A program made the position numbers and the translations under genes. From the NCBI RefSeq assembly GCF_026151205.1, contig NC_087084.1:10877453-10941452 (forward strand): a DNA stretch of 64,000 bases. Direction: 5' to 3'. Positions 52,401 through 63,145 of this stretch are shown here, piece after piece. The notes under the pieces were generated by a model, which worked only from the letters and a program-made list of their open reading frames with translations, did no database searches and was not told the DNA's origin. Origin of the DNA: Bolinopsis microptera (taxonomy: Eukaryota > Ctenophora > Tentaculata > Lobata > Bolinopsidae). The first letter of the stretch is position 1, and the number at the start of each line of letters is the position of its first letter.

Positions 52401-55269
52401 AGGGACAGGACCTGTACTAACCCTGCACCTGAACATGGAGGAGCTGAATGCCAAGGAGAGGACTCGGAAAACCAGGATTGTAACACACAAGATTGTCCAG
52501 TTGATGGAGGGTGGAGTGACTTTGGTGACTGGTCTGAATGCTCTGCTGAATGTGGTGGAGGAACAAAGAAAAGGGACAGGACCTGTACTAACCCTGCACC
52601 TGAACATGAAGGAGCTGAATGCCAAGGAGAGGACTCGGAAAACCAGGATTGTAACACACAAGATTGTCCAATCGATGGAGGGTGGAGTGACTTTGGGTAT
52701 TGGTCTGAATGCTCTGCTGAATGTGGTGGAGGAACAAAGAAAAGGGACAGGACCTGTACTAACCCTGCACCTGAACATGAAGGAGCTGAATGCCAAGGAG
52801 AGGACTCGGAAAACCAGGATTGTAACACACAAGATTGTCCAATCGATGGAGGGTGGAGTGACTTTGGGTATTGGTCTGAATGCTCTGCTGAATGTGGTGG
52901 AGGAACAAAGAAAAGGGACAGGACCTGTACTAACCCTGCACCTGAACATGAAGGAGCTGAATGCCAAGGAGAGGACTCGGAAAACCAGGATTGTAACACA
53001 CAAGATTGTCCAATTGATGGAGTGTGGAGTGACTTTGGGTATTGGTCTGAATGCTCTGCTGACTGTGGTGGAGGAACAAAGAAAAGGGACAGGACATGTA
53101 CTAACCCTGCACCTGAACATGGAGGAGCTGAATGCCAAGGAGAGGACTCGGAAAATCAGGATTGTAACACAAAAGATTGTCCAATCGATGGTGGGTGGAG
53201 TGACTTTGGGGATTGGTCAGGGTGCTTTGGTGATTTTGGCGAGGGGAAACAAGCCCGCGTTAGAAGCTGTACCAACCCAACCCCACAACATGGTGGGGCA
53301 GAATGTAAAGGGAAGACTAAGGAATCCCAAAGATGTGCTGTATGTACGTATGGCGCATATGGCGAATTGTGTGAGTAGGAGATGAGGAATAGTATCGTGC
53401 GTGGAATGAGGTGGTAAATCTGAACATTCCATCCACCACCCATGTCATTGCAGTCAACTGTGTGGACTTAGGTGGAGGGTACGGGATCATTGCATCTATT
53501 CAAGATGCTCGAGGGGAACGACATGATAGTGACAGACACCTCCTGGAGGTGTTCTAACGTGTGGGAGAGTGGGTGGCAGGGGTCTAACTTTACTGAAGGT
53601 GACAACTGGAATCAAGCTACGGATCTTGGAGATGGGACCCCTTTGACATATAAAAATGGAGTCAGTGACTGGACGAATGTACCGGTATCTAGTAGACGAC
53701 CAATTTGGACAAGCAGTGATTCCTATACGAACAAGTCAGTATACTGTCGCAAAACTCTTGGCTAGTCTCAACGTGTCAATTCTTTAATAATTAGACTTTT
53801 GAAATAAATGTATCTCACAAATGATTTTATGATTTTTACTCGGGGTTTCACTGTTTTTTAAAAGTAAACTTATCTCACAAATGCATAATTTTATTCATGT
53901 TTGATTTTTAGATGTTTTATCTCTGTATCGTATTTTATTGTAAACCATTTAAAAAATGAAACTTCATTAGCTATATTATTGTATTATTCATCTTTGAGAA
54001 CTTGTATAATTATGATATAAGCTTCATCTCTCGCTTCACGCAAACATTCATTTTAAAACATTCACTTTAAAACATTCACTTTAAAACATTTACTACCACT
54101 CCCACTTACCGTTTTGGAGTTTCTTAGAACACAAAACATGAAGTTTCCTGGAACAGGGAGCTATGTTAAAAAGGGGGTTATCAGGCGAGGCGAGGCCGAG
54201 AGGGTTGGTGTAAGAGTACACACAGTACTTGTCTTTAACATCTCCTCTTGTTGCGATAGTGTTCTTCAACCAACCTGGTAATTGAGCGTACTAATTAAGT
54301 AATTACTAAAGTATATCATTGTATCATTGTTTAAGCTGGCAGCTAAAACTTTGAGATTGCAATTATGGGGTTACCCAAAATGGAGGCCACCATTTACAAC
54401 TATGCTTTACTCAGAATCAGGCGCGAAAATGAAAGATGGTTAATTAATTTAAATGCCAAACTCAAACCAAAGAATGGGAACTTGTGACCGAAGTGCTGCA
54501 ATACTGTCGCACGACACTATTACAACAGTGCTGTCGCACTATACTTTTACTTCTACAAACAAAAACAATCTTGATAATTTGTAATGATAATTAATTGTAC
54601 TACGGGCAACATTTTCGAAGTTTCGTAGTAGTGCTCTTACCTGATAATTTGTTCTGTTCCAGTGTTGAATCTGGTAACTCTTTGTTCAGAGACTGACAAT
54701 GTTTCTCTGCATCATTTTTATACATAACCGCAGATCTGAAGTGGATGTGAAAATTCCTTCTCGGACTTTATTTGAACGGACATTAAAATGAACGCTAGGG
54801 CCTCCAACCTTCCAACGTTCAATTAATGTCCTTTCAAATAAAGTCCGATAAAGTAGATCTTGCAGATAGTGGTTAAACGTATATTTTGTATTTACACGTA
54901 AAAGAGATTCTGGTGTTGGGAGCTGATTAGTAAATGATTTGTGGTTAAAGATTTAAGACTTATAAAACTTACTTCATGTTTTTGTAGCACTGCTTCCCGA
55001 TTAAAACTTCCTCTCGTGGGCAGTAATACTCTAAAACATTAACTGTTACAACTTACAATAACTGTTACATTAACTGTTACATTAACTGTTACATTAACTG
55101 TTACATGATCTTGGTAGTGACGCTAAATCGGACAATATATTTTCATCATCATATATAGAAACATATTAAAGAAACTCACACAGAGAATTGACTTACCATC
55201 AGAGTCGCTGCTGAAGCACTTAATCAGTAGACTCACCAACAACACTACAAATACAATATTACGAACCAT
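49474..55269 (-). CDS. Multi-domain C-type lectin gene, 5' exons
   Basis: Minus-strand exons: 55269-55197 (signal peptide MVRNIVFVVLLVSLLIKCFSS), 55030-54973, 54735-54641, 54274-54110 (lectin domain 1: YYCPREEVLIGKQCYKN, NDAEKHCQSLNKELPDS, GWLKNT...YCVYSY, CSRKLHVLCSKK), about 51225-50925, 50777-50628 and 50340-50225 (domain 2: GWVEAIRNTYKYC, PFWTPFYV, VSCDTIKQFHCQ), 49961-49898 and 49571-49474 (start of domain 3: TCDTIGDTLCENKCYKH, FEAEKNCTSSGYKLTA). Phases match at every junction checked except 50628 to 50340, which is unresolved. The exon that should complete domain 3 in phase 1 is not found next to it; exon 5519-5379 fits. The product enters the secretory pathway and presumably recognises glycans or proteins outside the cell. 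Confidence 0.68.
49590..49875. repeat. CACTTTCA hexamer-type repeat
   Basis: Degenerate CACTTTCACTTTCA units with TAAAGAGT spacers, between the two exons of lectin domain 3. It explains the frame at 49450-49731 that runs through the intron. Confidence 0.75.
50372..50462 (+). repeat. G-rich minisatellite GGGGTCACA
   Basis: About nine units of 9-10 bp differing by one G, immediately upstream of lectin exon 50340-50225. G-runs of three to five spaced by TCACA could form quadruplexes on this strand. Confidence 0.9.
51269..51820. other. Intron sequence upstream of the TSP1 gene
   Basis: Two copies of a TTATGGCTATTCGGTATGCGGGCAGA-like segment occur near 51389 and 51596. A 17-bp inverted pair (AGAGTTGTAAATTC and inverse) lies at 51663-51690. 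No coding signal was seen. Confidence 0.55.
51821..53378 (+). CDS. Secreted coiled-coil protein with six thrombospondin type 1 repeats
   Basis: Exon 1 (51821-51904) encodes a signal peptide (MTTSVRWKSCFALLTMMTLTATTTP), ending in phase 0 before GTTGGT. Exon 2 starts at 52080 after TACAG: about 80 residues of heptad-rich sequence (DDLKDLLYTSTHNIISL, LKEQDSRLLQQI), then six TSP1 modules of 57 residues (171 bp). Each has W..FG.WSECSAECGGGT, RDRTC and C...DC. Units 1-5 are almost identical at the DNA level; unit 6 is diverged and has lost a Cys (SGCFGDFGEG). TSP1 domains mediate matrix and receptor binding. The reading frame ends at 53378 just where a further domain should start. The gene lies in an intron of the minus-strand lectin gene. 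Confidence 0.82.
53379..53765 (+). pseudogene. Decayed C-terminal domain of the TSP1-repeat gene
   Basis: Coding similarity continues past the stop in other frames. NEVVNLNIPSTTHVIAVNC is followed by LGGGYGIIASI in one frame; a frameshift at the GGGG near 53510 leads to TDTSWRCSNVWESGW, NFTEGDNWNQATDL, PIWTSSDSYTNKSVYCRK. This resembles an extracellular beta-rich module ending IWT....YCRK. A TAG at about 53389 also breaks the first frame. Two frame changes and one stop within 140 bp indicate decay or uncorrected indels. AATAAA follows at 53803. Confidence 0.6.
53766..54109. other. 3' flank of the TSP1 gene
   Basis: AATAAA at 53803-53808 is a plausible poly(A) signal. A repeat of ACATTCACTTTAAA lies at 54046-54092. 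No gene. Confidence 0.55.
54765..54862. mobile_element. Foldback repeat, GAACGGACATTAA family
   Basis: TCGGACTTTATTTGAACGG and, about 50 bp on, its inverse TCAAATAAAGTCCGA. The same unit occurs at 8395-8510 and 12160-12260. It lies in the first lectin intron, next to exon 54735-54641. Confidence 0.7.
55058..55106 (+). repeat. 12-bp repeat TAACTGTTACAT
   Basis: Four tandem units in the first intron of the lectin gene. Confidence 0.85.
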
Positions 55270-55302
55270 GTCAGAAACTCAGAAGAAAAGCACAGCGGGC
55301 TG

Positions 55303-55308
55303 TATATA
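55303..55308 (-). promoter_or_regulatory. Possible TATA box of the lectin gene
   Basis: TATATA within TGTATATACA, 34 bp upstream of the signal-peptide ATG on the minus strand. The leader would be very short, so the true start may be further upstream. Confidence 0.35.
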
Positions 55309-55852
55309 CAACAGATGATGTCGTGCTTTACAGTGAAAACTCTAATGAAATAAGGGGTTGAAGGGTAAGAGGCCGAGGAATGGGTCAGGTTTCAAATATG
55401 AACCGTGATAAAGTGAGACTGGTACTGTAGAGCTGATGAATGGAGAATTGAAATATTCGTTTAAAAGTTCATCTGGTGCAATGCCAGGGTGCATGTTGCT
55501 AATTAAGAGTTCTTGTGAAAATTTTAAGCACTGGGTTTATCATGATATTTTGAGAATGGCGGGACGTGAGAATAATGAAAATTTGTTTAACTGTAGCATG
55601 TAAACTAGAAACAATTAGTTTTCGATAAAACGATAAATTATGTTTATATATCATGATCGATTACCGTTTCATCACAAGTTTTCATGTGACTACTGACTGG
55701 ACAGCCAACATACCATTTCTCATTTACAAATTCCATTAGTAAGAGAAACTGATGGTAATAGCGCTATTTTGGCATGCTCCAACAACCAGGTAACGCTTCT
55801 ATCACGACCCTCTTAAAGTCTGAACTCTCACGAACCACGCAAGTCTTGTAAA
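55309..55852. promoter_or_regulatory. Region between divergent lectin and small secreted-protein genes
   Basis: Holds the promoter area for the minus-strand lectin gene and for the plus-strand small gene. From about 55676 (CATGTGACTACTGACTGG) to the ATG, the sequence is nearly the same as 57427-57596 upstream of the second copy. Confidence 0.5.
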
Positions 55853-56179
55853 ATGTTGTTTGGTTTGGTTGCACTGTTGTTGGTACCCTCCTCCTCCTCC
55901 TCCCTCCACCGCTTGTCTTATTTCGAAGATGAGATATTACATATTATGTTGTACGAGAGAAGGGTTGCTGATGATCTGTACAGTCAGTACCATTATCATG
56001 ACAACAACAAAGAGGATAAGTGTTTTGGGAAAATGCAGAAAATGATGGGCTGTGTGAAGAACAATGATTATCACCTCCACGTTATCCACAAACTGCCTAC
56101 GGTTTTTACTTTTACTTTTTATATCTTCTACATATCTGAGAAATTCGGAGTGCAGAAAAGTGTTCTGAAAAGAGTATAA
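55853..56179 (+). CDS. Small secreted protein, copy 1
   Basis: The 108-codon frame starts MLFGLVALLLVPSSSSS, a short signal peptide. It continues YFEDEILHIMLYERRVADDLYSQYHYHDNNKEDKCFGKMQKMMGCVKNN. I do not recognise the family. Two Cys (CFGKMQKMMGC) could form a disulphide. A donor-like GTGAAG follows the second Cys (codon TGC-TGT area, about 56053). The true protein may therefore splice there and not run to the stop. It is a duplicate of 57597. Confidence 0.5.
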   Translation: MLFGLVALLLVPSSSSSLHRLSYFEDEILHIMLYERRVADDLYSQYHYHDNNKEDKCFGKMQKMMGCVKNNDYHLHVIHKLPTVFTFTFYIFYISEKFGVQKSVLKRV

Positions 56180-56206
56180 TATGATGGTATAACTATATTC
56201 TGTAAC

Positions 56207-56600
56207 TACTCATTCGAGGATTCCGTCGCCACAATTTGAAAATTCGATTTTTAGGGGCCACGCCCAATTAACATTAATTTGCGTATACTCGTGTTTCTGA
56301 ACATATTAGAAACTCCATTGTAACATATTGATATAGGTCATGAAATCAGGAATTAGGAATATGATCTGAAAAGACAAAACTGATGTAAAATGACGAAGTT
56401 ATCAAGCAATTTGTTTATCTCGTTAGCAAAATTGATTGATTGGGTAATCAATGATTATATTTATTGATGATTAATCAATGATTATTGATCATTGATTACG
56501 ACACCGTAATTAGGCTCTCTGCACGATTACCATAATTTGGATATAGTATTAACCCAATCACCTGATATTCACACGTGATATTCACACGAATGAAAACTAG
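56207..56600. mobile_element. Partial MITE, ACTCATTCGAGGA family
   Basis: Starts CTACTCATTCGAGGATTC like the complete copy at 57960 and the one inside 44455-45025 (inverted). Contains TGATTAATCATCAATAA-type inverted stretches at 56440-56500. The right end is missing. Confidence 0.6.
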
Positions 56601-56769
56601 AAACAATCAGTTTTCGAAAAAACAATAAATCATGTTTATATTTTGGCTCTCTTGAGTGGGTCCATCATGATTGATTGCAGTTTCATCAAAAGTTTCAGAA
56701 TAAGAACTCAAAGCAAAAGTAATTTAAAATTAATAATTTTAGAGTAAAATAAGATTACTACCCCTCTTT

Positions 56770-57301
56770 TAAGGGGGTATACACCAAAACAGGGGGTTTG
56801 TGTCGGCCAACCCAAATGACCTCACAGAAAGTTCAGTGACCATTTAGCGCACCGATTCGATTCCACCCCAAAAATTTGTTTTTGAGAACTCATTTCTGTA
56901 ATCGACCATTTTCTGGTCAGTCAGGGAACCTCGGAATGTTTTGATGATGGGCCAGGATTCAGAGAACAATTTCATGTCAAGTACCAAAACAATCTGATGT
57001 TCCCTGACTGACTTTTCGGTCAAATTAAGCCTGAAAAAGACAATTTCAGCTTTTTGACTTAAGAGGTTATAACAACACAGCCTTTTGAGATACGGTAATG
57101 AAGTTTTGCACGCATGTAGAGCTGTACAGAAACAGATTTTGTGATAAATTTAAGGTCGATATCACAAGAAATAGCTAAATTATAGCTTCTCAACCAAAAA
57201 AAATTATAACAAATTTTTAGGGTGGAACCGGTGCGCTAGATGGTCGCTGAACTTCCTGTGAGATCATTTGGGCTGGAAAATTTTGTTGCATACCCCCTTA
57301 A
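56770..57301. mobile_element. Foldback MITE with TAAGGGGGTAT ends
   Basis: The ends TAAGGGGGTAT and ATACCCCCTTA bracket about 530 bp. The subterminal arms, about 110 bp, match in inverse (CCCAAATGA.CTCACAG.AAGTTCAG, GCGCACCG, CACCC.AAAAATTTGT). An internal inverted CTGACTGACTTT/CAGTCAGGGAAC pair also occurs. No transposase. Confidence 0.78.
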
Positions 57302-57596
57302 ACCTTTACTTAACGATAATTCAATGACAATTCGATAATAACGCCATCAGGTATCATGGGACAGTGTTGGGCACATTGGCACCACGTAACCAATTTCTGT
57401 GTCACGTGACTTTTACTTTTCTAGGTCACGTGACTACTGACTGGACAGCCAACATACCATTTCTCATTTACAAAGTCCATTAGTAAGAGAAACTGATGGT
57501 AATAGCGCTCTTTTAGCATGCTCCAACAACCAAGTAACGCTTCTATCACGACCCTTTTAAAGTCTGAACTCTCACGAACCACGCAAGTCTTGTAAA

Positions 57597-59293
57597 ATGT
57601 TGTTTGGTTTGGCTGCACTGTTGTTGGTACCCTCGTCCTCCTCCTCCCAACCCCGCTTCTCTGATTTCGAAGATCAGATAATCCATATGATGTACGAGAG
57701 AAGGGTTGCTGATGATCTGTACAGTCAGTACTATTATCATGGCAACAACAAAGATGATATAAAGTGTTTTGGGAAAATGCAGAATATTATGGGCTGTGTG
57801 AGGAACAATGATTATCACCTCCACGTTATCCACAAACTGCCTACGGTTTTTACTTTTACTTTTTATATCTTCTACATATCTGAGAAATTCGGAGTGCAGA
57901 AAAGTGTTCTGAAAAGAGTATAATATGTGACTTGTAACTTTGCAGATGGTATACTGTAACTACTCATTCGAGGATTCTGTCGCCAAAATTTGAAAATTCG
58001 ATTTTTAGGGGCCACGACCAATAAACATTAATTTGCGTATACTCGTGTTTTTGAACACATTAGAAACTCCATTGTAACATATTGCTATAGGTCATGAATT
58101 CAGGAATATGATCTGAAAAGACAAAACTGATGTAAAATGACGAAGTTATCAAGCAATTTGATTATCTTGTTAGCAAAATTAGCAAAAATATCAGGTGATT
58201 GGGTTAATACTATAAGATCCGAATTATGGGAATCGTGCAGAGAGCCTAATTACGGTTTCGTGGCAAGCTTTCACATGATTAGTGATAGGGTAATCAATAA
58301 TCATTGATTAATCATCAATAAATATAATAGTTGTGGACACAACAAGAAAATTGAGAATAATCCTCGCACAAGATTATACAAGATTATTGTAGTATTAACT
58401 GATATTCACACGTAATGAATAAGAACTCCCATTTTTTCAGGGTAAATTTAATTTGAATGGCCAAACACAATCCATTACAATTTGGCTCGATCTGATTATT
58501 CAATTTATCAAATAAATGCGAAAATGAACTATTCGAAGAAAAAAATTAACAGGAATATTCTTCGATTCGATATATTCCTCGAATGAGTGGTAATAGCGAG
58601 TCATACCAGAAAAAATTAACTCAATACTTCCCCCCCCCCCCTCCCTCCCCCACTTTTTTCATACGGCCTGCAAAAGCGAGCGTATATCTAATATTTATTC
58701 GTTAACTTCTCTATAAGTATAATGATAAAAGTTTGATATCATAAAATTAACAGGTCCGAGAAAGGTGGTTCCTGGACAAACTGCTGAATTCCCCCGAAAA
58801 ACTCGAAAAACTTGCAGATCTTGTCAACAAAAAACTACCCACAGCCCTCGAGCAACATATGGAAGATTTTAATTTCAAAAGTAGTTTCACATTGGAGCAA
58901 GATGTAAGAACCAAAATAGATCAAGCAATAGCGGAGTCGATGAGAGGTACTGCAGAGCAATATGAAAAGAAACTTGCACTGATAAAGGAGGAAACAAACA
59001 AGTTTGTGAGCGATCAACAGTCATTATTTCTAAGGGAGTTTCTAGATCTGACACGAAAGGCAAAGGACCGGCCCCTCAACAATGCTCCAACAGGCACCAC
59101 AGAACCGCCGACACCCACCTCCTTTGCAACCTTCCCGCAGCGCACGTCAACACACTCCCCCTTCCCGTGGCGCGCGTCAACACACTCCCCCCTCCCGTTC
59201 CCTCTGTCACCCCCACCTATCCCTGCTTCCAAACTCCTCAGGTGGGTGGATGACTCTCGGGAGATAATGACCAAATGGGTTTTCAATGATTAA
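57597..59293 (+). CDS. Secreted coiled-coil protein, copy 2 (two-exon model)
   Basis: Exon 1 (57597-57797): signal peptide MLFGLAALLLVPSSSSS, then FEDQIIHMMYERRVADDLYSQYYYH and CFGKMQNIMGC, ending in phase 0 before GTGAGG. Exon 2 (58754-59293) follows ATTAACAG in phase 0: WFLDKLLNSPEKLEKLADLVNKKL, a long charged helical region (TKIDQAIAESMRGTAEQYEKKLALIKEETNKF), then a Pro/Ser/Thr-rich stretch with a repeated TSTHSPFPWRAS unit, to a stop. About 247 residues. Unspliced, exon 1 would stop at 57923 as a 108-codon protein, as in copy 1. Family unknown. The intron is occupied by a MITE. Splicing is inferred from consensus and phase only. Confidence 0.45.
57960..58592. mobile_element. MITE, ACTCATTCGAGGA family, full copy
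   Basis: Starts TACTCATTCGAGGATTC and ends with the inverse TCCTCGAATGAGTGGTA, about 630 bp, non-coding. Related copies are at 56207 and, inverted, within 44348-45059. Confidence 0.75.
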
Positions 59294-59640
59294 ACACATA
59301 AGTTTGGACAATGACTTTTGGGTCTCACTGTACTCGTAACAATTTATACAAAGTTGAAACTCGTTCAGAACGATTTTATAATTATTAATTATTAAAGATA
59401 TGATTTGCCACAACACCGGTTATATGACTATAATTAGAGCCAGTGCAATGCCACATGTATTGAATTTAAAAATCCTAGATTCTATCCAAAAAGGTGTTTT
59501 ATTTGTGCCAGCCAAGTTTGAGAATAATTCCTCAAAAAGTTGAGACACAGTTGATAAACTTCGGAGTGACTAAAATACTATACAGCAAAACAGAAGGCTC
59601 CAACCAAACACTCCACCTACCGATCCTAACCACCCTAACA
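59294..59640. other. 3' flank of the coiled-coil gene
   Basis: AT-rich. No coding signal or clear poly(A) hexamer was recognised. Confidence 0.5.
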
Positions 59641-59642
59641 AC

Positions 59643-60190
<548 letters not shown>

Positions 60191-60195
60191 ATCAG

Positions 60196-61038
60196 CAACA
60201 TACCCGGCTGTGAAGTAGAACTAATCTAGGAATCTGGGAGACCGGCTGTGAAGTAAAACTAATCTAGGAATCTGGGAGACCGGCTGTGAAGTAGACCTAA
60301 TCTAGGAATCTGGGAGACCGGCTGTGAAGTAAAACTAATCTAGGAATCTGGGAGACCGGCTGTGAAGTAGAACTAATCTAGGAATCTGGGAGACCGGCTG
60401 TGAAGTAAAACTAATCTAGGAATCTGGGAGACCGGCTGTGAAGTGGAACTAATCTAGGAATCTGGGATACCGGCTGTGAAGTGGAACTAATCTAGGAATC
60501 TGGGAGACCGGCTGTGAAGTAGAACTAATCTAGGAATCTGGGAGACCGGCTGTGAAGTAGAACTAATCTAGGAATCTGGGAGACCGGCTGTGAAGTAGAA
60601 CTAATCTAGTAATCTGGGAGACCGGCTGTGAAGTAGAACTAATCTAGTAATCTGGGAGACCGGCTGTGAAGTGGAACTAATCTAGGAATCTGGGAGACCG
60701 GCTGTGAAGTAGAACTAATCTAGGAATCTGGGAGACCGGCTGTGAAGTAAAACTAATCTAGGAATCTGGGAGACCGGCTGTGAAGTGGAACTAATCTAGG
60801 AATCTGGGAGACCGGCTGTGAAGTAGAACTAATCTAGGAATCTGGGAGACCGGCTGTGAAGTAGACCTAATCTAGGAATCTGGGAGACCGGCTGTGAAGT
60901 GGAACTAATCTAGGAATCTGGGAGACCGGCTGTGAAGTAAAACTAATCTAGGAATCTGGGAGACCGGCTGTGAAGTAAAACTAATCTAGGAATCTGGGAG
61001 ACCGGCTGTGAAGTAAAACTAATCTAGGAATCTGGGAG
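60196..61038 (+). repeat. 38-bp minisatellite
   Basis: About 22 units of CTAATCTAGGAATCTGGG followed by AGACCGGCTGTGAAGTAGAA. Units vary mainly at one position (GTAGAA, GTAAAA, GTGGAA, GTAGAC). The mix of variants suggests block duplication. All units run in the same direction with no spacers, so it is not a CRISPR array. Confidence 0.96.
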
Positions 61039-61149
61039 TGAAGTAGGCTCTTGTATCCTCGTGTCCGGTTCCTGGTATAGTAACTATTATAGTCATTATA
61101 CTAATTTTATGTTACCTTGCTTTTAGGTACTGATAGCGCTAGATCAGTT

Positions 61150-63145
61150 AAGAACCTGGTAACAATGACTGGTAACTAATATGGAGGTTGGTAACTGATA
61201 TGAAGGTTGGTAACTAATAGGAAGGTTGGTAACTAATATGAAGGTTGGTAACTAATATGGAGGTTGGTAACTAATATGGAGGTTGGTAACTAATATGAAG
61301 GTTGGTAACTAATAGGAAGGTTGGTAACTAATATGGAGGTTGGTAACTAAAATGAAGGTTGGTAACTAATATGATGTAACATTAGATAATACCTGGTAAC
61401 AATAACTGGTAACTAATATGAAGGTTGCTAACTAATATGGAGGTTGGTAACTAATATGATGTAACATTAGGTAATACCTGGTAACAATAAATGGTAACTG
61501 ATATGAAGGTTGGTAACTAATATGGAGGTTGTAACTAATATGATGTAACATTAGGTAATACCTGGTAACAATGACTGGTAACTAATATGAAGGTTGGTAA
61601 CTAATATGGAGGTTGTTAACTAATATGGAGGTTGGTAACTAATATGATGTAACATTAGATAATACCTGGTAAGTGGTAACAATGACCGGTAACTAATATG
61701 AAGGTTGGTAACTAATATGGAGGTTAGTAACTAATATGATGTAACATTAGGTAATACCTGGTAACAATGACTGGTAACTAATATGAAGGTTGGTAACTAA
61801 TATGGAGGTTGGTAACTAATATGGAAGTTGGTAACTAATATGGAGGTTAGTAACTAATATGATGTAACATTAGGTAAAACCTGGTAACAATAACTGGTAA
61901 CTAATATGGAGGTTGGTAACTAATATGAAGGTTGGTAACTATTATGATGTAACATTAGATAATACCTGGTAACAATAACTGGTAACTAATATGAAGGTTG
62001 CTAACTAATATGGAGGTTGGTAACTAATATGATGTAACATTAGGTAATACCTGGTAACAATAAATGGTAACTGATATGAAGGTTGGTAACTAATATGGAG
62101 GTTGGTAACTAATATGATGTAACATTAGGTAATACCTGGTAACAATGACTGGTAACTAATATGAAGGTTGGTAACTAATATGGAGGTTGGTAACTAATAT
62201 GGAGGTTGGTAACTAATATGATGTAACATAAGATAATACCTGGTAACAATGACCGGTAACTAATATGAAGGTTGGTAACTAATATGGAGGTTGGTAACTA
62301 ATATGATGTAACATTAGGTAATACCTGGTAACAATACCTGGTAACTAATATGAAGGTTGGTAACTAATATGGAGGTTGGTAACTAATATGATGTAACATT
62401 AGGTAATACCTGGTAACAATAACTGGTAACTAATATGAAGGTTGGTAACTTATATGGAGGTTGGTAACTAATATGATGTAACATTAGGTAATACCTGGTA
62501 ACAATAACTGGTAACTAATATGAAGGTTGGTAACTAATATGGAGGTTGGTAACTAATATGATGTAACATTAGGTAATACCTGGTAACAATACCTGGTAAC
62601 TAATATGGAGGTTGATTTCTCTTGAAGAAGTTATCTTTTGACTCTATATGGAGGTTGGTAACTAATATGGAGGTTGGTAACTAATATGGATTATGGAGGT
62701 TGGTAACTAATATGATGTAACATTAGGTAATACCTGGTAACAATAACTGGTAACTAATATGGAGGTTGGTAACTAATATTGAGGTTGGTAACTAATATGG
62801 ATTATGGAGGTTGGTAACTAATATGACGTAACATTAGGTAATACCTGGTAACAATAAATGGTAACTAATATGAAGGTTGGTAACTAATATGGAGGTTGGT
62901 AACTAATATGATGTAACATTAGGTAATACCTGGTAACAATGACTGGTAACTAAAATGAAGGTTGGTAACTAATATGGAGGTTGGTAACTAATATGGAGGT
63001 TGGTAACTAATATGATGTAACATTAGGTAATACCTGGTAACAATGACTGGTAACTAATATGAAGGTTGGTAACTAATATGAAGGTTGGTAACTAATATGG
63101 AGGTTGGTAACTAATATGATGTAACATTAGATAATACCTGGGAAC
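61150..63145 (+). repeat. GGTAACTAATATGGAGGTT satellite with higher-order units
   Basis: About 2 kb of 18-bp monomers (GGTAACTAATATG[A/G]AGGTT). Every two to five monomers a block GATGTAACATTAGGTAATACC TGGTAACAAT intervenes, giving higher-order units of about 75-130 bp. One unit (near 62610) contains an unrelated 35-bp insertion. The GGTAAC core is shared with the left-end arrays. Confidence 0.95.

Noticed and set aside
52043-53443. Several 70-350-codon frames on both strands
   Set aside because: Shadows of the 171-bp TSP1 repeat, which stays open in other frames because 171 is divisible by three.
60196-61038. CRISPR-like array of 38-bp units
   Set aside because: Units are contiguous with no variable spacers, and the window is clearly animal nuclear DNA.
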